Positions 26,379 through 36,260 of a stretch of DNA of 52,236 nucleotides are shown here, piece after piece. The notes beneath the pieces were generated by a model. That model was not told where the DNA came from. It saw only the letters and a list, made by a program, of their open reading frames with translations, and made no database searches. This DNA is from an uncultured Prevotella sp. (GTDB taxonomy: Bacteria > Bacteroidota > Bacteroidia > Bacteroidales > Bacteroidaceae), in contig CALUGA010000015.1 of NCBI GenBank assembly GCA_944320105.1, forward strand, positions 1 through 52,236, given 5' to 3'. The position numbers and the translations under genes are program-made. The number at the start of each line of letters is the position of its first letter. Position 1 is the stretch's first letter.

Positions 26379-28958
26379 ATGAAAATTAAAGCAGATTACG
26401 TGAACGTTCCTCAATGGAAAGAGTTGAACGTCAGGTCGGGTATGCCCGAGCAGCTGAAGTGCCTGGACGAACTGGCCCACAACATGTGGTGGTGTTGGAA
26501 CCACGAGGCAAGGGATTTGTTCAGGGAACTCTCGCCAGAGCTTTACCGCGAGGTTGACCACAATCCTGTGCTCTTGCTCGAAAGGCTTAGTTACGAGCGC
26601 AAGGAGGAAATAGTCAAGGACAAGGCTCTGATGAAGAAGATAAAGAGTGTTTACAGCTTGTTCCGCGACTATATGGACGTGAAGCCCAACCGCAAGCGCC
26701 CGTCTGTGGCATACTTCTCCATGGAGTACGGACTTAACCAGGTGCTGAAGATATATTCGGGAGGTCTCGGCATGCTTGCCGGCGACTATCTGAAAGAGGC
26801 TTCTGACAGCAATGTGGATATGTGCGCAGTAGGCTTCCTCTATCGTTTCGGCTATTTCAAGCAGTCGCTCAGCATGGACGGCCAGCAGATTGCCAACTAC
26901 GAGGCGCAGAACTTCAACCTCCTGCCTATTGAGCGCCAGCTCGACAGCGACGGCAACCCGTTGGTGGTTGACGTGCCTTATACCAACTATTTCGTTCATG
27001 CATACGTGTGGCGCGTTAATGTTGGCCGCATAAAACTGTATCTGCTCGACACCGACAACGAGATGAACTCGGAGTTCGACAAGCCCATCACCCACTCACT
27101 CTACGGTGGCGACTGGGAGAATCGCCTCAAGCAGGAAATCCTCCTTGGCATCGGCGGTGTGCTTACCCTGAAGAAGCTCGGCATAAAGAAAGACATTTAT
27201 CACTGCAACGAGGGCCATGCCGCTCTCTGCAACCTGCAGCGTTTGTGTGATTATGTGGAGAGTGGGCTTACCTTCAACCAGGCCATGGAGCTTGTGCGTG
27301 CCTCGTCGCTTTACACCGTCCACACGCCTGTGCCTGCAGGACACGACTATTTCGACGAAGGACTCTTCGGCAAGTACATGGGCGGATATCCCGCAAAGCT
27401 CGGCATCTCGTGGGATGAACTTATCGGTATGGGTCGCAACAACCCCAACGACCACTCGGAGAAGTTCTGTATGTCGGTGTTCGCCTGCAACACTTGCCAG
27501 GAAGTCAACGGCGTGAGCAAGCTCCACGGATGGGTGAGCCAGAAGATGTTCTCGAGCATCTGGAACGGTTATTATCCCGAGGAGAACCATGTTGGTTATG
27601 TTACCAATGGCGTGCACATGCCTACTTGGGCAGCAACGGAGTGGCGCAAGGTTTACGCCAAGTACTTTGACGAGTCGTTCATGAGCGACCAAAGCAACCA
27701 GAGTATATGGGAAGCCATATACAATGTGCCTGACGATGAGATTTGGGCCACACGCATGGCGCTCAAGAAGAAGCTCGTGGATTATATCCGCACTGAGTTC
27801 ACGCAGAAGTGGCTGCGCAACCAGGGCGACCCGTCGCGTGTGGTGTCGCTGCTCGACCGCATCACGCCTAACGCCCTCATTATAGGTTTCTGCCGCCGCT
27901 TTGCCACATACAAGCGCGCCCACTTGCTCTTCACCGACCTTGAGAGGCTTGAGAAGATTGTCAACAACCCTGAGCGTCCTGTGCAGTTCTTGTTCTCTGG
28001 CAAGGCTCACCCGGCAGACGGTGCAGGCCAAGGCTTGATAAAGAGGATATACGAAATAAGCCAGCGGCCTGAGTTCTTGGGCAAGATTATCTTCCTCGAA
28101 GACTATGACTACCAGTTGGCACGCCGCCTTGTTGCCGGCGTTGATATCTGGATGAACACCCCGACACGCCCGTTGGAGGCTTCTGGCACGTCAGGCGAAA
28201 AGGCCGAGATGAACGGCGTGGTAAACCTTTCCGTGCTCGATGGATGGTGGCTTGAGGGATACCGCGAGGGTGCCGGATGGGCGCTTACCGAGAAGAGAAC
28301 CTACCAGAACCAAGGGTATCAAGACCAGCTCGATGCTGCCACCATCTACAGTATGCTGGAGCGCGAGATCATCCCGCTCTATTATGCAAAGAACGAAAAG
28401 GGCTACAGCGAAGGCTGGATTAAGGTAATAAAGAACTCCATCGCCCAGATTGCGCCTCACTACACGATGAAACGCCAGCTGGACGACTATTACAGCAAGT
28501 TCTACGAGAAGATGGCGGCTCGCTTCAAGGAGCTTTCGGCCGACGGCAACCGCGTTGCCAAGGACATAGCACAGTGGAAGGAGACCGTTGCCGAGCGTTG
28601 GGATGCAATCAACGTGGTTTCTTCCGAGTGGAACATACCGGCCAGCGGGGTTGAGACCGGCAAGGAATACACCATCCGCTATGTTGTCAACGAGCAGGGC
28701 CTTGACGATGCGATAGGGCTTGAGTTTGTCACAGTGAAGAGCGACAAGGACGGAGAGGAGCGTATATCGAGCATCTTCCCGCTCAAGGTTGTTTCGCATG
28801 ACGGCAATAACTATACGTTTGAAGGCAAGGTTGAGGCCAGCAATGCAGGCACGTTCAAGGGTGCGGTCAGGATGTACCCGAAGAATGCCAAGCTGCCCCA
28901 CAGGCAGGATTTCTGCTATGTTAAGTGGATTGCCATACCTGATTGCCAGGTGATGTAA
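26379..28958 (+). CDS. glgP: Alpha-glucan (glycogen) phosphorylase
   Basis: 859 residues. It releases glucose 1-phosphate from alpha-1,4-glucan. It is the short bacterial GT35 type with an N-terminal DUF3417-like region (residues about 10-120, [20 protein letters not shown]). The core [19 protein letters not shown] and [13 protein letters not shown] motifs follow, and the pyridoxal-phosphate lysine lies in [14 protein letters not shown]. About 90 C-terminal residues look like an appended beta-domain. Coupled to glycogen synthase, it completes a synthesis/breakdown pair. Confidence 0.93.
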   Translation: MKIKADYVNVPQWKELNVRSGMPEQLKCLDELAHNMWWCWNHEARDLFRELSPELYREVDHNPVLLLERLSYERKEEIVKDKALMKKIKSVYSLFRDYMDVKPNRKRPSVAYFSMEYGLNQVLKIYSGGLGMLAGDYLKEASDSNVDMCAVGFLYRFGYFKQSLSMDGQQIANYEAQNFNLLPIERQLDSDGNPLVVDVPYTNYFVHAYVWRVNVGRIKLYLLDTDNEMNSEFDKPITHSLYGGDWENRLKQEILLGIGGVLTLKKLGIKKDIYHCNEGHAALCNLQRLCDYVESGLTFNQAMELVRASSLYTVHTPVPAGHDYFDEGLFGKYMGGYPAKLGISWDELIGMGRNNPNDHSEKFCMSVFACNTCQEVNGVSKLHGWVSQKMFSSIWNGYYPEENHVGYVTNGVHMPTWAATEWRKVYAKYFDESFMSDQSNQSIWEAIYNVPDDEIWATRMALKKKLVDYIRTEFTQKWLRNQGDPSRVVSLLDRITPNALIIGFCRRFATYKRAHLLFTDLERLEKIVNNPERPVQFLFSGKAHPADGAGQGLIKRIYEISQRPEFLGKIIFLEDYDYQLARRLVAGVDIWMNTPTRPLEASGTSGEKAEMNGVVNLSVLDGWWLEGYREGAGWALTEKRTYQNQGYQDQLDAATIYSMLEREIIPLYYAKNEKGYSEGWIKVIKNSIAQIAPHYTMKRQLDDYYSKFYEKMAARFKELSADGNRVAKDIAQWKETVAERWDAINVVSSEWNIPASGVETGKEYTIRYVVNEQGLDDAIGLEFVTVKSDKDGEERISSIFPLKVVSHDGNNYTFEGKVEASNAGTFKGAVRMYPKNAKLPHRQDFCYVKWIAIPDCQVM

Positions 28959-28997
28959 ACTGTTTCTGACAGTTAGGCATTAGTTATATTCTGTGCA

Positions 28998-29040
28998 GTG
29001 GTAGAGACGATGCAGCACATCGTCTCTACCACATTTATTT
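28998..29040. terminator. Terminator after glgP
   Basis: A perfect 15-bp stem (28998-29012 with 29018-29032) has a 5-nt loop and is followed by ATTTATTTT. It contains GTAGAGACG, which recurs in the repeat copy at 29084-29111. Confidence 0.75.
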
Positions 29041-29068
29041 TATTGTCGTGCAATTGGCTGCCGCCTTT

Positions 29069-29219
29069 GTCGACGGCGTTGCAGTAGAGACGTGGCGCGC
29101 CGCGTCTCTACATAGAGAAAAAGCGGGAAACAAGATGACGGCAAAAGTGCGGAAAACGGATGAAGAGCTGACAAACAAACGAAAATGTATGATTTGCGGT
29201 CTAATGTGATTGGGGTTAA
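29069..29219. repeat. Dispersed repeat related to 7611-7740
   Basis: From GTCGAC at 29069 this stretch follows 7611-7740 through AGAGAAAAAGCGGGAAACA, CAAGATG, AGTGCGGAA, GATGAAGAG and TTTGCGGTCTAA to ATTGGGGTT. The hairpin near the left end (29084-29111, 14-bp stem with one G-U) has a different sequence from the hairpin of the other copy, yet both pair. No protein is supported. Confidence 0.65.
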
Positions 29220-29268
29220 AAGTTGGGCTGCGCCCTCCCACGTGGGAGGGCGCAGCCCAACTTTTAAC
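29215..29268. terminator. 54-nt perfect palindrome between glgP and pyrI
   Basis: 29215-29241 is exactly complementary to 29242-29268, with no unpaired loop in the DNA. T-rich sequence follows on the + strand. It can end transcription from either side of the convergent glgP/pyrI junction. Confidence 0.65.
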
Positions 29269-29307
29269 TTTTAATTTTTAACTTTTAATTTTTAACTTTT
29301 AATTTTA
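29266..29307. repeat. 14-bp tandem repeat, three units
   Basis: AACTTTTAATTTTT occurs at 29266, 29280 and (with the last base changed) 29294. The last unit overlaps the pyrI stop codon. Confidence 0.75.
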
Positions 29308-29760
29308 CACAAGCTCCGCCTGGTCCATTCGCTGTTCGCGCTCGCAATAGTGGCATTTAAGTATCCCTGTTTGCTTGTCAACGACATGGAAGAGAGTGGG
29401 CATAGGCTCGTTGTTGGTGATGCACTTGGGATTGCTGCACCTTACGATGCCGCGCAGTTCATCGGGGGTGGCGGCTGTCTTCTTCTCGCGCACCTCGTAG
29501 TCGCGTATTACGTTGAGCACTATGCCTGGTGCCACCACAGAGAGTCGTGATATTTCTTCATCGGTGAAGAACTTGTCCTCTACCTTTATTATGCCCTTTC
29601 GGCCGAGCTTGCCAGAGCGGTAGTTGTAACCTATGGTGACGGGGGTGGAGAGGGACTCAAGCCTGAGGAGGCTCACCACCTGATAGGTCTTGTCAGCGGG
29701 GATGTGGTCGATTACGGTGCCGTTCTTTATGGCGGCCACGAGCATTTCGTCCTTGTTCAT
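29305..29760 (-). CDS. pyrI: Aspartate carbamoyltransferase regulatory subunit
   Basis: 151 residues, full length. It binds ATP/CTP for allosteric control of PyrB. The C-terminal zinc site is [10 protein letters not shown] followed by CHYCE, four cysteines that link regulatory and catalytic chains. The allosteric N-terminal domain ([16 protein letters not shown]) is intact. It follows pyrB by 40 nt on the same strand. Confidence 0.95.
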   Translation of the reverse strand: MNKDEMLVAAIKNGTVIDHIPADKTYQVVSLLRLESLSTPVTIGYNYRSGKLGRKGIIKVEDKFFTDEEISRLSVVAPGIVLNVIRDYEVREKKTAATPDELRGIVRCSNPKCITNNEPMPTLFHVVDKQTGILKCHYCEREQRMDQAELV

Positions 29761-29800
29761 GCGTGTAATTATCTAATTCAAAACTCAAAATTCAAAACTT

Positions 29801-30751
29801 CTAACCCTCGATTATGGTGTTGTCGTTCTTTACTTGTTCGAGCGATATGCCGAGCACATCGCAGAAGATGGCTTCACGGGCATAGAGACCGTTTCCGGCT
29901 TGCTGTATGTAGTAGGCGTGTGGGTCGGCGTCTACGTCATAGCTAATCTCGTTTACGCGGGGCAGGGGGTGGAGTATCTTCATGCTCGGCTTGGCCTTGG
30001 CGAGCATTTCGCGCCTTAGGATGTATACGTTCTTTACACGCTCGTATTCCATGAGGTCGGAGAAGCGCTCCTTCTGCACACGCGTCATGTATAGTATGTC
30101 GGCCTCGGCGATGGTGTCCTCGTTGAAATCCGTATGCTCTTCGTAGCGGATGCCGTGCTCGCGGCAATAGAGCTTATACTCCATGGGCATGGCCAGCTCG
30201 CGGGGAGCGACGAAGTGGAACGTGGGGTTGAAGTGGCGCATGGCCATGATGAGCGAGTGGACGGTGCGGCCATACTTGAGGTCGCCCACGAGGTAGATGT
30301 TGAGGTTGTCGAGCCTGCCTTGTGTCTTGTAGATGGAATAAAGGTCGAGCATGCACTGCGAGGGGTGCTGGTGGGCGCCGTCGCCGGCGTTGACCACCGG
30401 CACTGGCGACACCTCGGAGGCCCATTGGGCGGCTCCCTCGATGTAGTGGCGCATTACGATCACGTCGGCGTAGTTGGCCACCATGAGTATAGTGTCCTTT
30501 AGTGTCTCGCCCTTGGTGCCGCTTGTGACCTTTGGGTCGGCGAATCCAATGACGCGGGCGCCGAGGCGGTTGGCCGCAGTCTCGAAGCTCAGGCGGGTGC
30601 GCGTGGACGGCTCGAAGAAGAGCGTGGCCACCACCTTGCCCTTTAGCAGTTCTCGGTTGGGGTGCTTCTCGAACTCGCTGGCCATCTCTATCATGTAGAG
30701 TATCTTCTCGCGGGTCATGTCTGCGATGGTTACGAAGTTATGCTTTTCCAT
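29801..30751 (-). CDS. pyrB: Aspartate carbamoyltransferase catalytic subunit
   Basis: 316 residues. It makes carbamoyl-aspartate in pyrimidine synthesis. The carbamoyl-phosphate motif STRTRLSFE and the later [12 protein letters not shown] and HPLPRVNEI segments are all present. With pyrI it forms the class B (E. coli-like) holoenzyme. No attenuator was recognised in the leader; a -7 element lies about 70 nt upstream. Confidence 0.96.
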   Translation of the reverse strand: MEKHNFVTIADMTREKILYMIEMASEFEKHPNRELLKGKVVATLFFEPSTRTRLSFETAANRLGARVIGFADPKVTSGTKGETLKDTILMVANYADVIVMRHYIEGAAQWASEVSPVPVVNAGDGAHQHPSQCMLDLYSIYKTQGRLDNLNIYLVGDLKYGRTVHSLIMAMRHFNPTFHFVAPRELAMPMEYKLYCREHGIRYEEHTDFNEDTIAEADILYMTRVQKERFSDLMEYERVKNVYILRREMLAKAKPSMKILHPLPRVNEISYDVDADPHAYYIQQAGNGLYAREAIFCDVLGISLEQVKNDNTIIEG

Positions 30752-30816
30752 CTTTGTGTATCGTTTTTTTATTGTGAAGTTTCGTTTCTGGCCGCTAAGT
30801 TACGCATAATTTCCGA

Positions 30817-30824
30817 CAAATGTA
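30817..30824 (-). promoter_or_regulatory. -7 promoter element of pyrBI
   Basis: TACATTTG on the minus strand fits TAnnTTTG. It is adjoined upstream by the small inverted repeat CCCC-TGT-GGGG (30825-30835). The -33 element is not clear. Confidence 0.4.
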
Positions 30825-30877
30825 CCCCTGTGGGGCATAATTTCGGCCCGTCTTTTCCGTATGTGGGCGAAATTCCT

Positions 30878-30885
30878 TATTTTTG
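30878..30885 (+). promoter_or_regulatory. -7 promoter element of the PBP1A gene
   Basis: TATTTTTG, 38 nt before the ATG at 30924, fits TAnnTTTG; the -33 region (TTTTCC) is weak. Confidence 0.4.
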
Positions 30886-30923
30886 CACGGCAGTTACAAA
30901 CAATAATGACTACGTATTAGAAG

Positions 30924-33251
30924 ATGAGAAAGTTCTTTGTCCGGTTCCTTTGGATAGCGCTCGCACTCGTTACGGTATTTGCCGCCGTGGCCTTCACGGC
31001 CATTGCCAAGGGCTGGGTGGGCTATATGCCGCCGCTGGAGGATCTGCAGAACCCGATAGACCGCTTTGCCACGCAGGTTTACTCGGCCGATGGCAAGATT
31101 ATGGGTACGTGGAACTACAACAAGGAAAACCGCATCTGCGTGGACTACTCGCAGCTTTCCCCTGCGCTTGTAGAGGCACTCATTGCCACAGAGGACGTGC
31201 GCTTCTACGACCACTCGGGCATCGACTTCTGGGCCTTGGGGCGTGCCGTAGTGAAGCGCGGCCTGCTCGGGCAGAAGAATGCCGGTGGCGGCTCAACCAT
31301 AACGCAGCAGTTGGCCAAGCAGCTCTATTCGGCCACGGCCCGCAGCGTGACGGAACGCATGCTGCAGAAGCCAATAGAGTGGGTGATAGCCGTGCAGCTG
31401 GAGCGCAACTATACAAAGGAGGAGATAATAGCCCTCTACCTTAACTACTTTGACTTCTTGCACAATGCGGTTGGCATAAAAACGGCCGCCAACACTTATT
31501 TTGGCAAGGAACCGCGCAGCCTCTCGGTGACTGAGGCGGCCACGCTTATAGGTCTGTGCAAGAACCCTTCTTACTACAACCCTGTGCGCCACCCCGAGCG
31601 GTGCCGTGAGCGGCGCAATGTGGTGCTGGGACAGATGCTTAAGGCTGGCTACCTCACTGAGGAGCAGTACGGGAAACTGGCCGCAGAGCCGCTGGGGCTG
31701 AACTTCCACGTGGCCGACCACAAGGACGGCATTGCCACTTATTTCCGCGAGTTCCTGCGCCTTTACATGACTATGGACAAGCCTGAACGCAAGGACTATC
31801 CATCATGGAACTACGCCAAGTTCTACCAAGACTCCATCAACTGGGAAACCGACCCGCTCTGCGGCTGGTGCAACAAGAACCTGAAGAAGGACGGAAAGCC
31901 ATACAACGTGTATGCTGATGGGCTTAAGGTGTTCACCACCATCGACTCGCGAATGCAAGAGTATGCCGAACAGGCTGTGCGTAACCACGTTGCGGGCTTC
32001 CTTCAGCCTGCTTTTGACAAGGAAAACCGTGGCAAAAGCACTGCCCCATTCTCCGGCAAGCTCCCGGCATCACAGGTGCGCCAGATATTGGCTCGCTCTG
32101 TAAGGCAGAGCGAACGCTACCGTGTGATGAAGGCCGCAGGAGCCAGTGAGGCCGAGATATCAAAGGCATTCCGCACTCCAACCGAGATGTCGGTTTTCAC
32201 ATACCATGGAGAGATTGACACCACAATGACGCCGCTCGACTCCATACGCTACTACAAGTCGTTCCTGAGGGCAGGCTTCATGAGCATGAGCCCGGTGGAT
32301 GGGGCTGTGAAGGCTTACGTTGGGGGCATGGATTTCATCCATTTCAAGTACGATATGTGCATGGAGGGGCGCCGCCAGGTGGGTTCGACCATCAAGCCTT
32401 TCCTCTACTCGTTGGCCATGGAGAACGGTTTCTCGCCATGCGACATGGCACCAAACGTGCAGCAGACTTACATTGTGGCGGGGCAGAGGTGGACGCCTCG
32501 CAACACCAGCCACCGCCGCTATGGGCAGATGGTGACGCTGAAGTGGGGGTTGGCACAGTCGAATAACTGGATATCGGCCTATCTAATGAGCAAGCTTAAC
32601 CCACAGGCTTTCGTTGACCTACTGCATGAGTATGGCGTGAAGAACCCTGAAATGCACCCGTCGATGGCGTTGTGCCTCGGCCCGTGCGAAATAACCGTGG
32701 CCGAGATGGTGAGCGCCTATACTGCATTTGTGAACCAAGGCATACGCTGCGCCCCCCTCTTTGTCACCCGCATAGAGGACAGCGAGGGCAACGTGGTGGC
32801 GCGCTTCCAGCCCCGCATGAACGAGGTGATAAGCCAGGAGAGCGCCAACAAGATGCTCTATATGCTTAAGGCAGTGGTAGATGGAGGCACCGCAGGCCGC
32901 CTGCGCTTCCGCTATCACCTCAAGGGCGAGATAGGTGGCAAGACCGGAACCACCAACAACAACAGCGACGCATGGTTCATGGGCGTCACGCCCGAGCTTG
33001 TAAGCGGCGTGTGGGTGGGCGGCGACGACCGCGACATCCACTTCGACACCATGCGCATGGGGCAGGGAGCAACCATGGCCCTGCCTATATGGGCCTATTT
33101 CATGCGCAGCGTGTTTGCCGACGCAGAGCTTGGCTATAGCGAGCAAGCCACCTTCGATTTGCCCAAGGACTACGACCCTTGCGGCGCACAGGCAGATTCC
33201 GCCGCCACCGCTGCCCCTGGCGACATAGGCATAGAGGAGATATACGAATGA
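30924..33251 (+). CDS. Penicillin-binding protein 1A (bifunctional)
   Basis: 775 residues. One N-terminal membrane helix (ALALVTVFAAVAFTAIA) anchors a GT51 glycosyltransferase (catalytic Glu90 in ATEDVRFYDHSG, then GGSTITQQLAKQLY) and a transpeptidase with the nucleophile Ser488 (SxxK, Lys491), SNN in AQSNNWIS and KTGTT from Lys673. It polymerises and cross-links peptidoglycan in the periplasm. It is complete for the family and appears to be monocistronic, with the regulator gene convergent 76 nt downstream. Confidence 0.95.
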   Translation: MRKFFVRFLWIALALVTVFAAVAFTAIAKGWVGYMPPLEDLQNPIDRFATQVYSADGKIMGTWNYNKENRICVDYSQLSPALVEALIATEDVRFYDHSGIDFWALGRAVVKRGLLGQKNAGGGSTITQQLAKQLYSATARSVTERMLQKPIEWVIAVQLERNYTKEEIIALYLNYFDFLHNAVGIKTAANTYFGKEPRSLSVTEAATLIGLCKNPSYYNPVRHPERCRERRNVVLGQMLKAGYLTEEQYGKLAAEPLGLNFHVADHKDGIATYFREFLRLYMTMDKPERKDYPSWNYAKFYQDSINWETDPLCGWCNKNLKKDGKPYNVYADGLKVFTTIDSRMQEYAEQAVRNHVAGFLQPAFDKENRGKSTAPFSGKLPASQVRQILARSVRQSERYRVMKAAGASEAEISKAFRTPTEMSVFTYHGEIDTTMTPLDSIRYYKSFLRAGFMSMSPVDGAVKAYVGGMDFIHFKYDMCMEGRRQVGSTIKPFLYSLAMENGFSPCDMAPNVQQTYIVAGQRWTPRNTSHRRYGQMVTLKWGLAQSNNWISAYLMSKLNPQAFVDLLHEYGVKNPEMHPSMALCLGPCEITVAEMVSAYTAFVNQGIRCAPLFVTRIEDSEGNVVARFQPRMNEVISQESANKMLYMLKAVVDGGTAGRLRFRYHLKGEIGGKTGTTNNNSDAWFMGVTPELVSGVWVGGDDRDIHFDTMRMGQGATMALPIWAYFMRSVFADAELGYSEQATFDLPKDYDPCGAQADSAATAAPGDIGIEEIYE

Positions 33252-33327
33252 CGGAGAGAGCGCCGATGAACGATACAGCGCACATCGCATGAAACGCATA
33301 AAGGAAAAGTGGGGGCGGGGCGCAGCC

Positions 33328-34332
33328 TTAAGGCTCGCTGCCCCGTAGCCTTGCCCGTTGGTATTCAGAGGGAGTCATGCCGTTCACTTTCTTGAACGCC
33401 CGAATGAAGCTTGTCGAGTTGGTGTAACCCACGCTCTCGTACAATGCCTGCATCGTTTGGTTGGCGTAATGCTCCCTGTCGGCCAGGCGGCGGCAGGCCT
33501 CGCGCACTCGTGCCTCGTTGAGCACTGTCTTGAAGTTTTTCCCGTAAGTCTCGTTTATCGTCCACGACACATACTTCGTGTTCGACCCCACGGCATCGGC
33601 CAGCATCGCCAGGCAGAACTCTGGGTTCGACACCATGTTCATGTCGTTCATTACGTCCATTATCTTGTGCTGCAGCACGTTCAGTTGCTCTTCGCTCAGC
33701 ATAGCCCCTGCCGCAGCGTGGTCTTGCGGTGCCTCCTTGCCGTTGGCAAGCTTCGTGAGGAGCTTTTGGCCCAGTGCCTCCATCTTTTGTAGGTCTTCGT
33801 CCTTGCCTATCACCGACTGCCGCGCCGAGCGCAGCTTGACCACGGTGCGCCGGAGCATGATCACCGAGGTTAGGAGCATCAGGGCCAGCAGCGACACCAC
33901 GGCGATGACCCACGACTGTGTGCTGATGATGCCGTTTAGGCTGTCCACTTTCTCACGGCTGCGGCTGTTCTCGTAGTCCGTAAGCTCGGCGGCAGCCGAG
34001 CAGAACTTCCTGTTGTTGAACAGCGTGTCCGACAGCGAGAAGTACTTGTTCATGTACAAGCCAGCCAGGCGGCTCTTGCCCAGCCTTCCGTATGCTTCGC
34101 CCATTATCTGCCACACGCTGGCCAGCAGGTCGCGGTCGCCCGTTTGCGAGGCCCGTTCGGCGCATTTCCCGCCGTATTCGGCGGCTTCGGCGTAGTGCCC
34201 CATGCGCAGGTACACTTCCGCCATCTCGCAATATTGATAGAGCAGATACTCCTCGGCCATGCCGTGGGTCTCCGCCCATTGGGCTGCCAGTCTGTGCTGC
34301 CTCAGGGCCTCGGCGGGCTTGCCCTCGGTCAT
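33328..34332 (-). CDS. TPR / AraC-type regulator, apparently 5'-truncated
   Basis: 334 residues from the first ATG. The N-terminal part is tetratricopeptide-like (YCEMAEVYLRMGHYAEAAEY), then a membrane helix (WVIAVVSLLALMLLTSVIML), a coiled linker and a C-terminal AraC/XylS DNA-binding domain (ARVREACRRLAD, SVGYTNSTSFIRAFKKVNG, TPSEYQRARL). Such one-protein sensors span the inner membrane and control nearby genes in Bacteroidales. The reading frame stays open upstream to a TGA at 34558, and TPR-like sequence (for example SAYCKAGNPACARHYYKLL) continues to about 34500, yet no ATG, GTG or TTG is present there. A signal peptide and the first TPRs are therefore probably missing. Confidence 0.75.
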   Translation of the reverse strand: MTEGKPAEALRQHRLAAQWAETHGMAEEYLLYQYCEMAEVYLRMGHYAEAAEYGGKCAERASQTGDRDLLASVWQIMGEAYGRLGKSRLAGLYMNKYFSLSDTLFNNRKFCSAAAELTDYENSRSREKVDSLNGIISTQSWVIAVVSLLALMLLTSVIMLRRTVVKLRSARQSVIGKDEDLQKMEALGQKLLTKLANGKEAPQDHAAAGAMLSEEQLNVLQHKIMDVMNDMNMVSNPEFCLAMLADAVGSNTKYVSWTINETYGKNFKTVLNEARVREACRRLADREHYANQTMQALYESVGYTNSTSFIRAFKKVNGMTPSEYQRARLRGSEP

Positions 34333-34521
34333 TGCCAGCCGGGCCTTGTTGTAGTAAATGTAGTATTGCCACAGGTTGTGGTTGCGCCCCGGCGTAGCTG
34401 TCAGCAGCTTGTAGTAGTGGCGGGCGCAGGCAGGGTTGCCCGCCTTGCAGTAGGCAGAGACGATGTTCGTCAGGTAGCTGCTCTGCCTCTCAAGAAATGT
34501 AACAAGCCAGTGATGGTTTTG

Positions 34522-34553
34522 TTTGTCAATTGAAAATATTTTTCGTAGTTTCG
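34522..34553 (+). promoter_or_regulatory. Promoter of the Omp28-like gene
   Basis: TTTG (34522-34525), 20 bp, then TAGTTTCG (34546-34553, one mismatch to TAnnTTTG). Transcription would start near 34558, so the ATG at 34530 is excluded and the signal-peptide ATG at 34585 is favoured. Confidence 0.5.
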
Positions 34554-34584
34554 CTTTCAGAAAGTAAAGAAAACGTATGTGCTT

Positions 34585-36179
34585 ATGAGAAAATTTGTAC
34601 TTTTGATGTTGTTCGTGTCATGGCTGTTGCCAACGTTCGCTCCGAATATAAAGTAGGTACGGAGGTCACGAAAAAGAAAATCCTGCTCGAAGAATTTACC
34701 GGGATAAGCTGCGGTAACTGCCCCGACGGCCACAAAAAGGCTAACCAGCTGCTCAATGCCTTTCCGGGCAGGGCATACTGCGTGGCCATCCACGCCGGCG
34801 GCTACAGCACTCCCGGCAGCTCAGGCTTCGACTTCCGTACCGATGAGGGCGATGTGCCGAGCGAGCATTTCGCCACTGAAATGGCCGGCTACCTCTGCGG
34901 GATGGTCAACCGCCACGACTTTGGGGGCAATCAGTTCCTCTTTGGCAGGCAGCAATGGCTCTCCATGGCCAACATTACGGCAAGCGAGGATGCCCCTGTC
35001 AACCTCTACGTGGAAGCTACTTACGATGGCGATGCCGGCACCCTCGGCATTCACGTTGAGGGATATTTCACGCAGGTACCGCCCATGGCAGACCCGCGCC
35101 TCTGCGTGCTTTGGACGCAAGACGCCATCATCGGCCCGCAGAACGGGGCATTGGACTATGACGAGTATGAGCACAACCACGTGTTGCGCGGCTATATCAC
35201 CGATGTGCATGGCGACGCCATAGCCGGTGCAGCACGAGGCACCTATTTCTTGCGTGATTATTCCATCGAGCTTCCGGCCGACGTGAGGGGCATCGGTGTC
35301 AAGCCAGAGGACATCAACGTAATAGCCTTTGTCTCCGACGGGCTTGACGAGGTGGCCAACGTTGAGGGCTGCAAGCCCGCATACATCAATTACAATGAGA
35401 CCGAGGCAGGCTATTTGCTCAAGCCCGACATGGAGGTAGGCACCAAGTATGGCTACAATTTCTTTGAGGCCTACGTAAAGAACGCATCAGCCAAGGCCAT
35501 AACCTCGGCCACCTTCGAGGTGACGGTGAACGGCCAGGCCGAGACGCACACCGTGGCCTGCGACATACCGCAGTTTGGCGAGCAGCAGCTCAAGGTGCCT
35601 GCCACCATGAGTTATGCCACCGGCCGCACCAAGTACTCCCTTAGGCTCACCGCGCTCAACGGGGTGGCCGTGGAGCCGAGCGAGCTTTCAGGCTCGTTCC
35701 AGAAACCAGCCGTTTGCGGCACGTCGGTGCAGGTGGACATAACCACCGACCGCAGTGCGGCGCAAAACCGCTTCCTGCTCAAGGATGCCGATGGCAACAT
35801 AATCAAGGAGTTTGGCCCCTTTGACGACAACAAGCGTGGAACCCTCTCCGAAACGCTCACCCTCGATGACGGCAGAACCTATTGCATCGAGGTGACCGAC
35901 GCAGTCGGCGATGGACTCCTCGACGGAGAAAGAGGCAGCCTTGTCGTACACGAGGCCGGTGGCAAGCTCATCGACCAGTTCTACTCCATCACCGGCTATG
36001 GCGTCCGCTCGTTCTTCATTGTAGACAGCTCAACCGGCATCCGCGACGCCATGGACGATGGCAGCCGCCGCGAGTATTTCACCCTCAGTGGCCAGCGCGT
36101 CTCTTGCAGCGCCCCGTCGGCAGGCCTTGTCATCGTAAAAGACGGGCGTGGGGCCCACAAGGTAGTGCTGGGCAGATAA
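34585..36179 (+). CDS. Omp28-related secreted protein, frameshift after the signal peptide
   Basis: ATG 34585 opens a 23-residue peptide (MRKFVLLMLFVSWLLPTFA...) that is a typical signal sequence but stops at TAG 34654. From about 34640 the -1 frame carries the mature protein, uninterrupted to 36179. It begins near SEYKVGTEVTKKKILLEEFT, has a thioredoxin-like GISCGNCPDGHK redox motif, and shows the Omp28-family pattern. One extra base near 34640 (for example a G after GCT) would join them. The C-terminus (REYFTLSGQRVSC, GLVIVKDGRGAHKVVLG) is a T9SS-like tail. It may be a sequencing error or a real lesion. A second in-frame start at 34620 would give a protein without a signal peptide. Confidence 0.7.
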
Positions 36180-36260
36180 GTGGGCGGCAAACTTGCTGCA
36201 CTTGCTTGCGGAACGAATAATAAAAACAAGAGATAATGTAACCAACTAAAAATGTAGTCT

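Noticed and set aside
34530-34582. ATG 34530 as start of the Omp28-like gene
   Set aside because: It lies upstream of the predicted transcription start and encodes no signal peptide, while ATG 34585 does.
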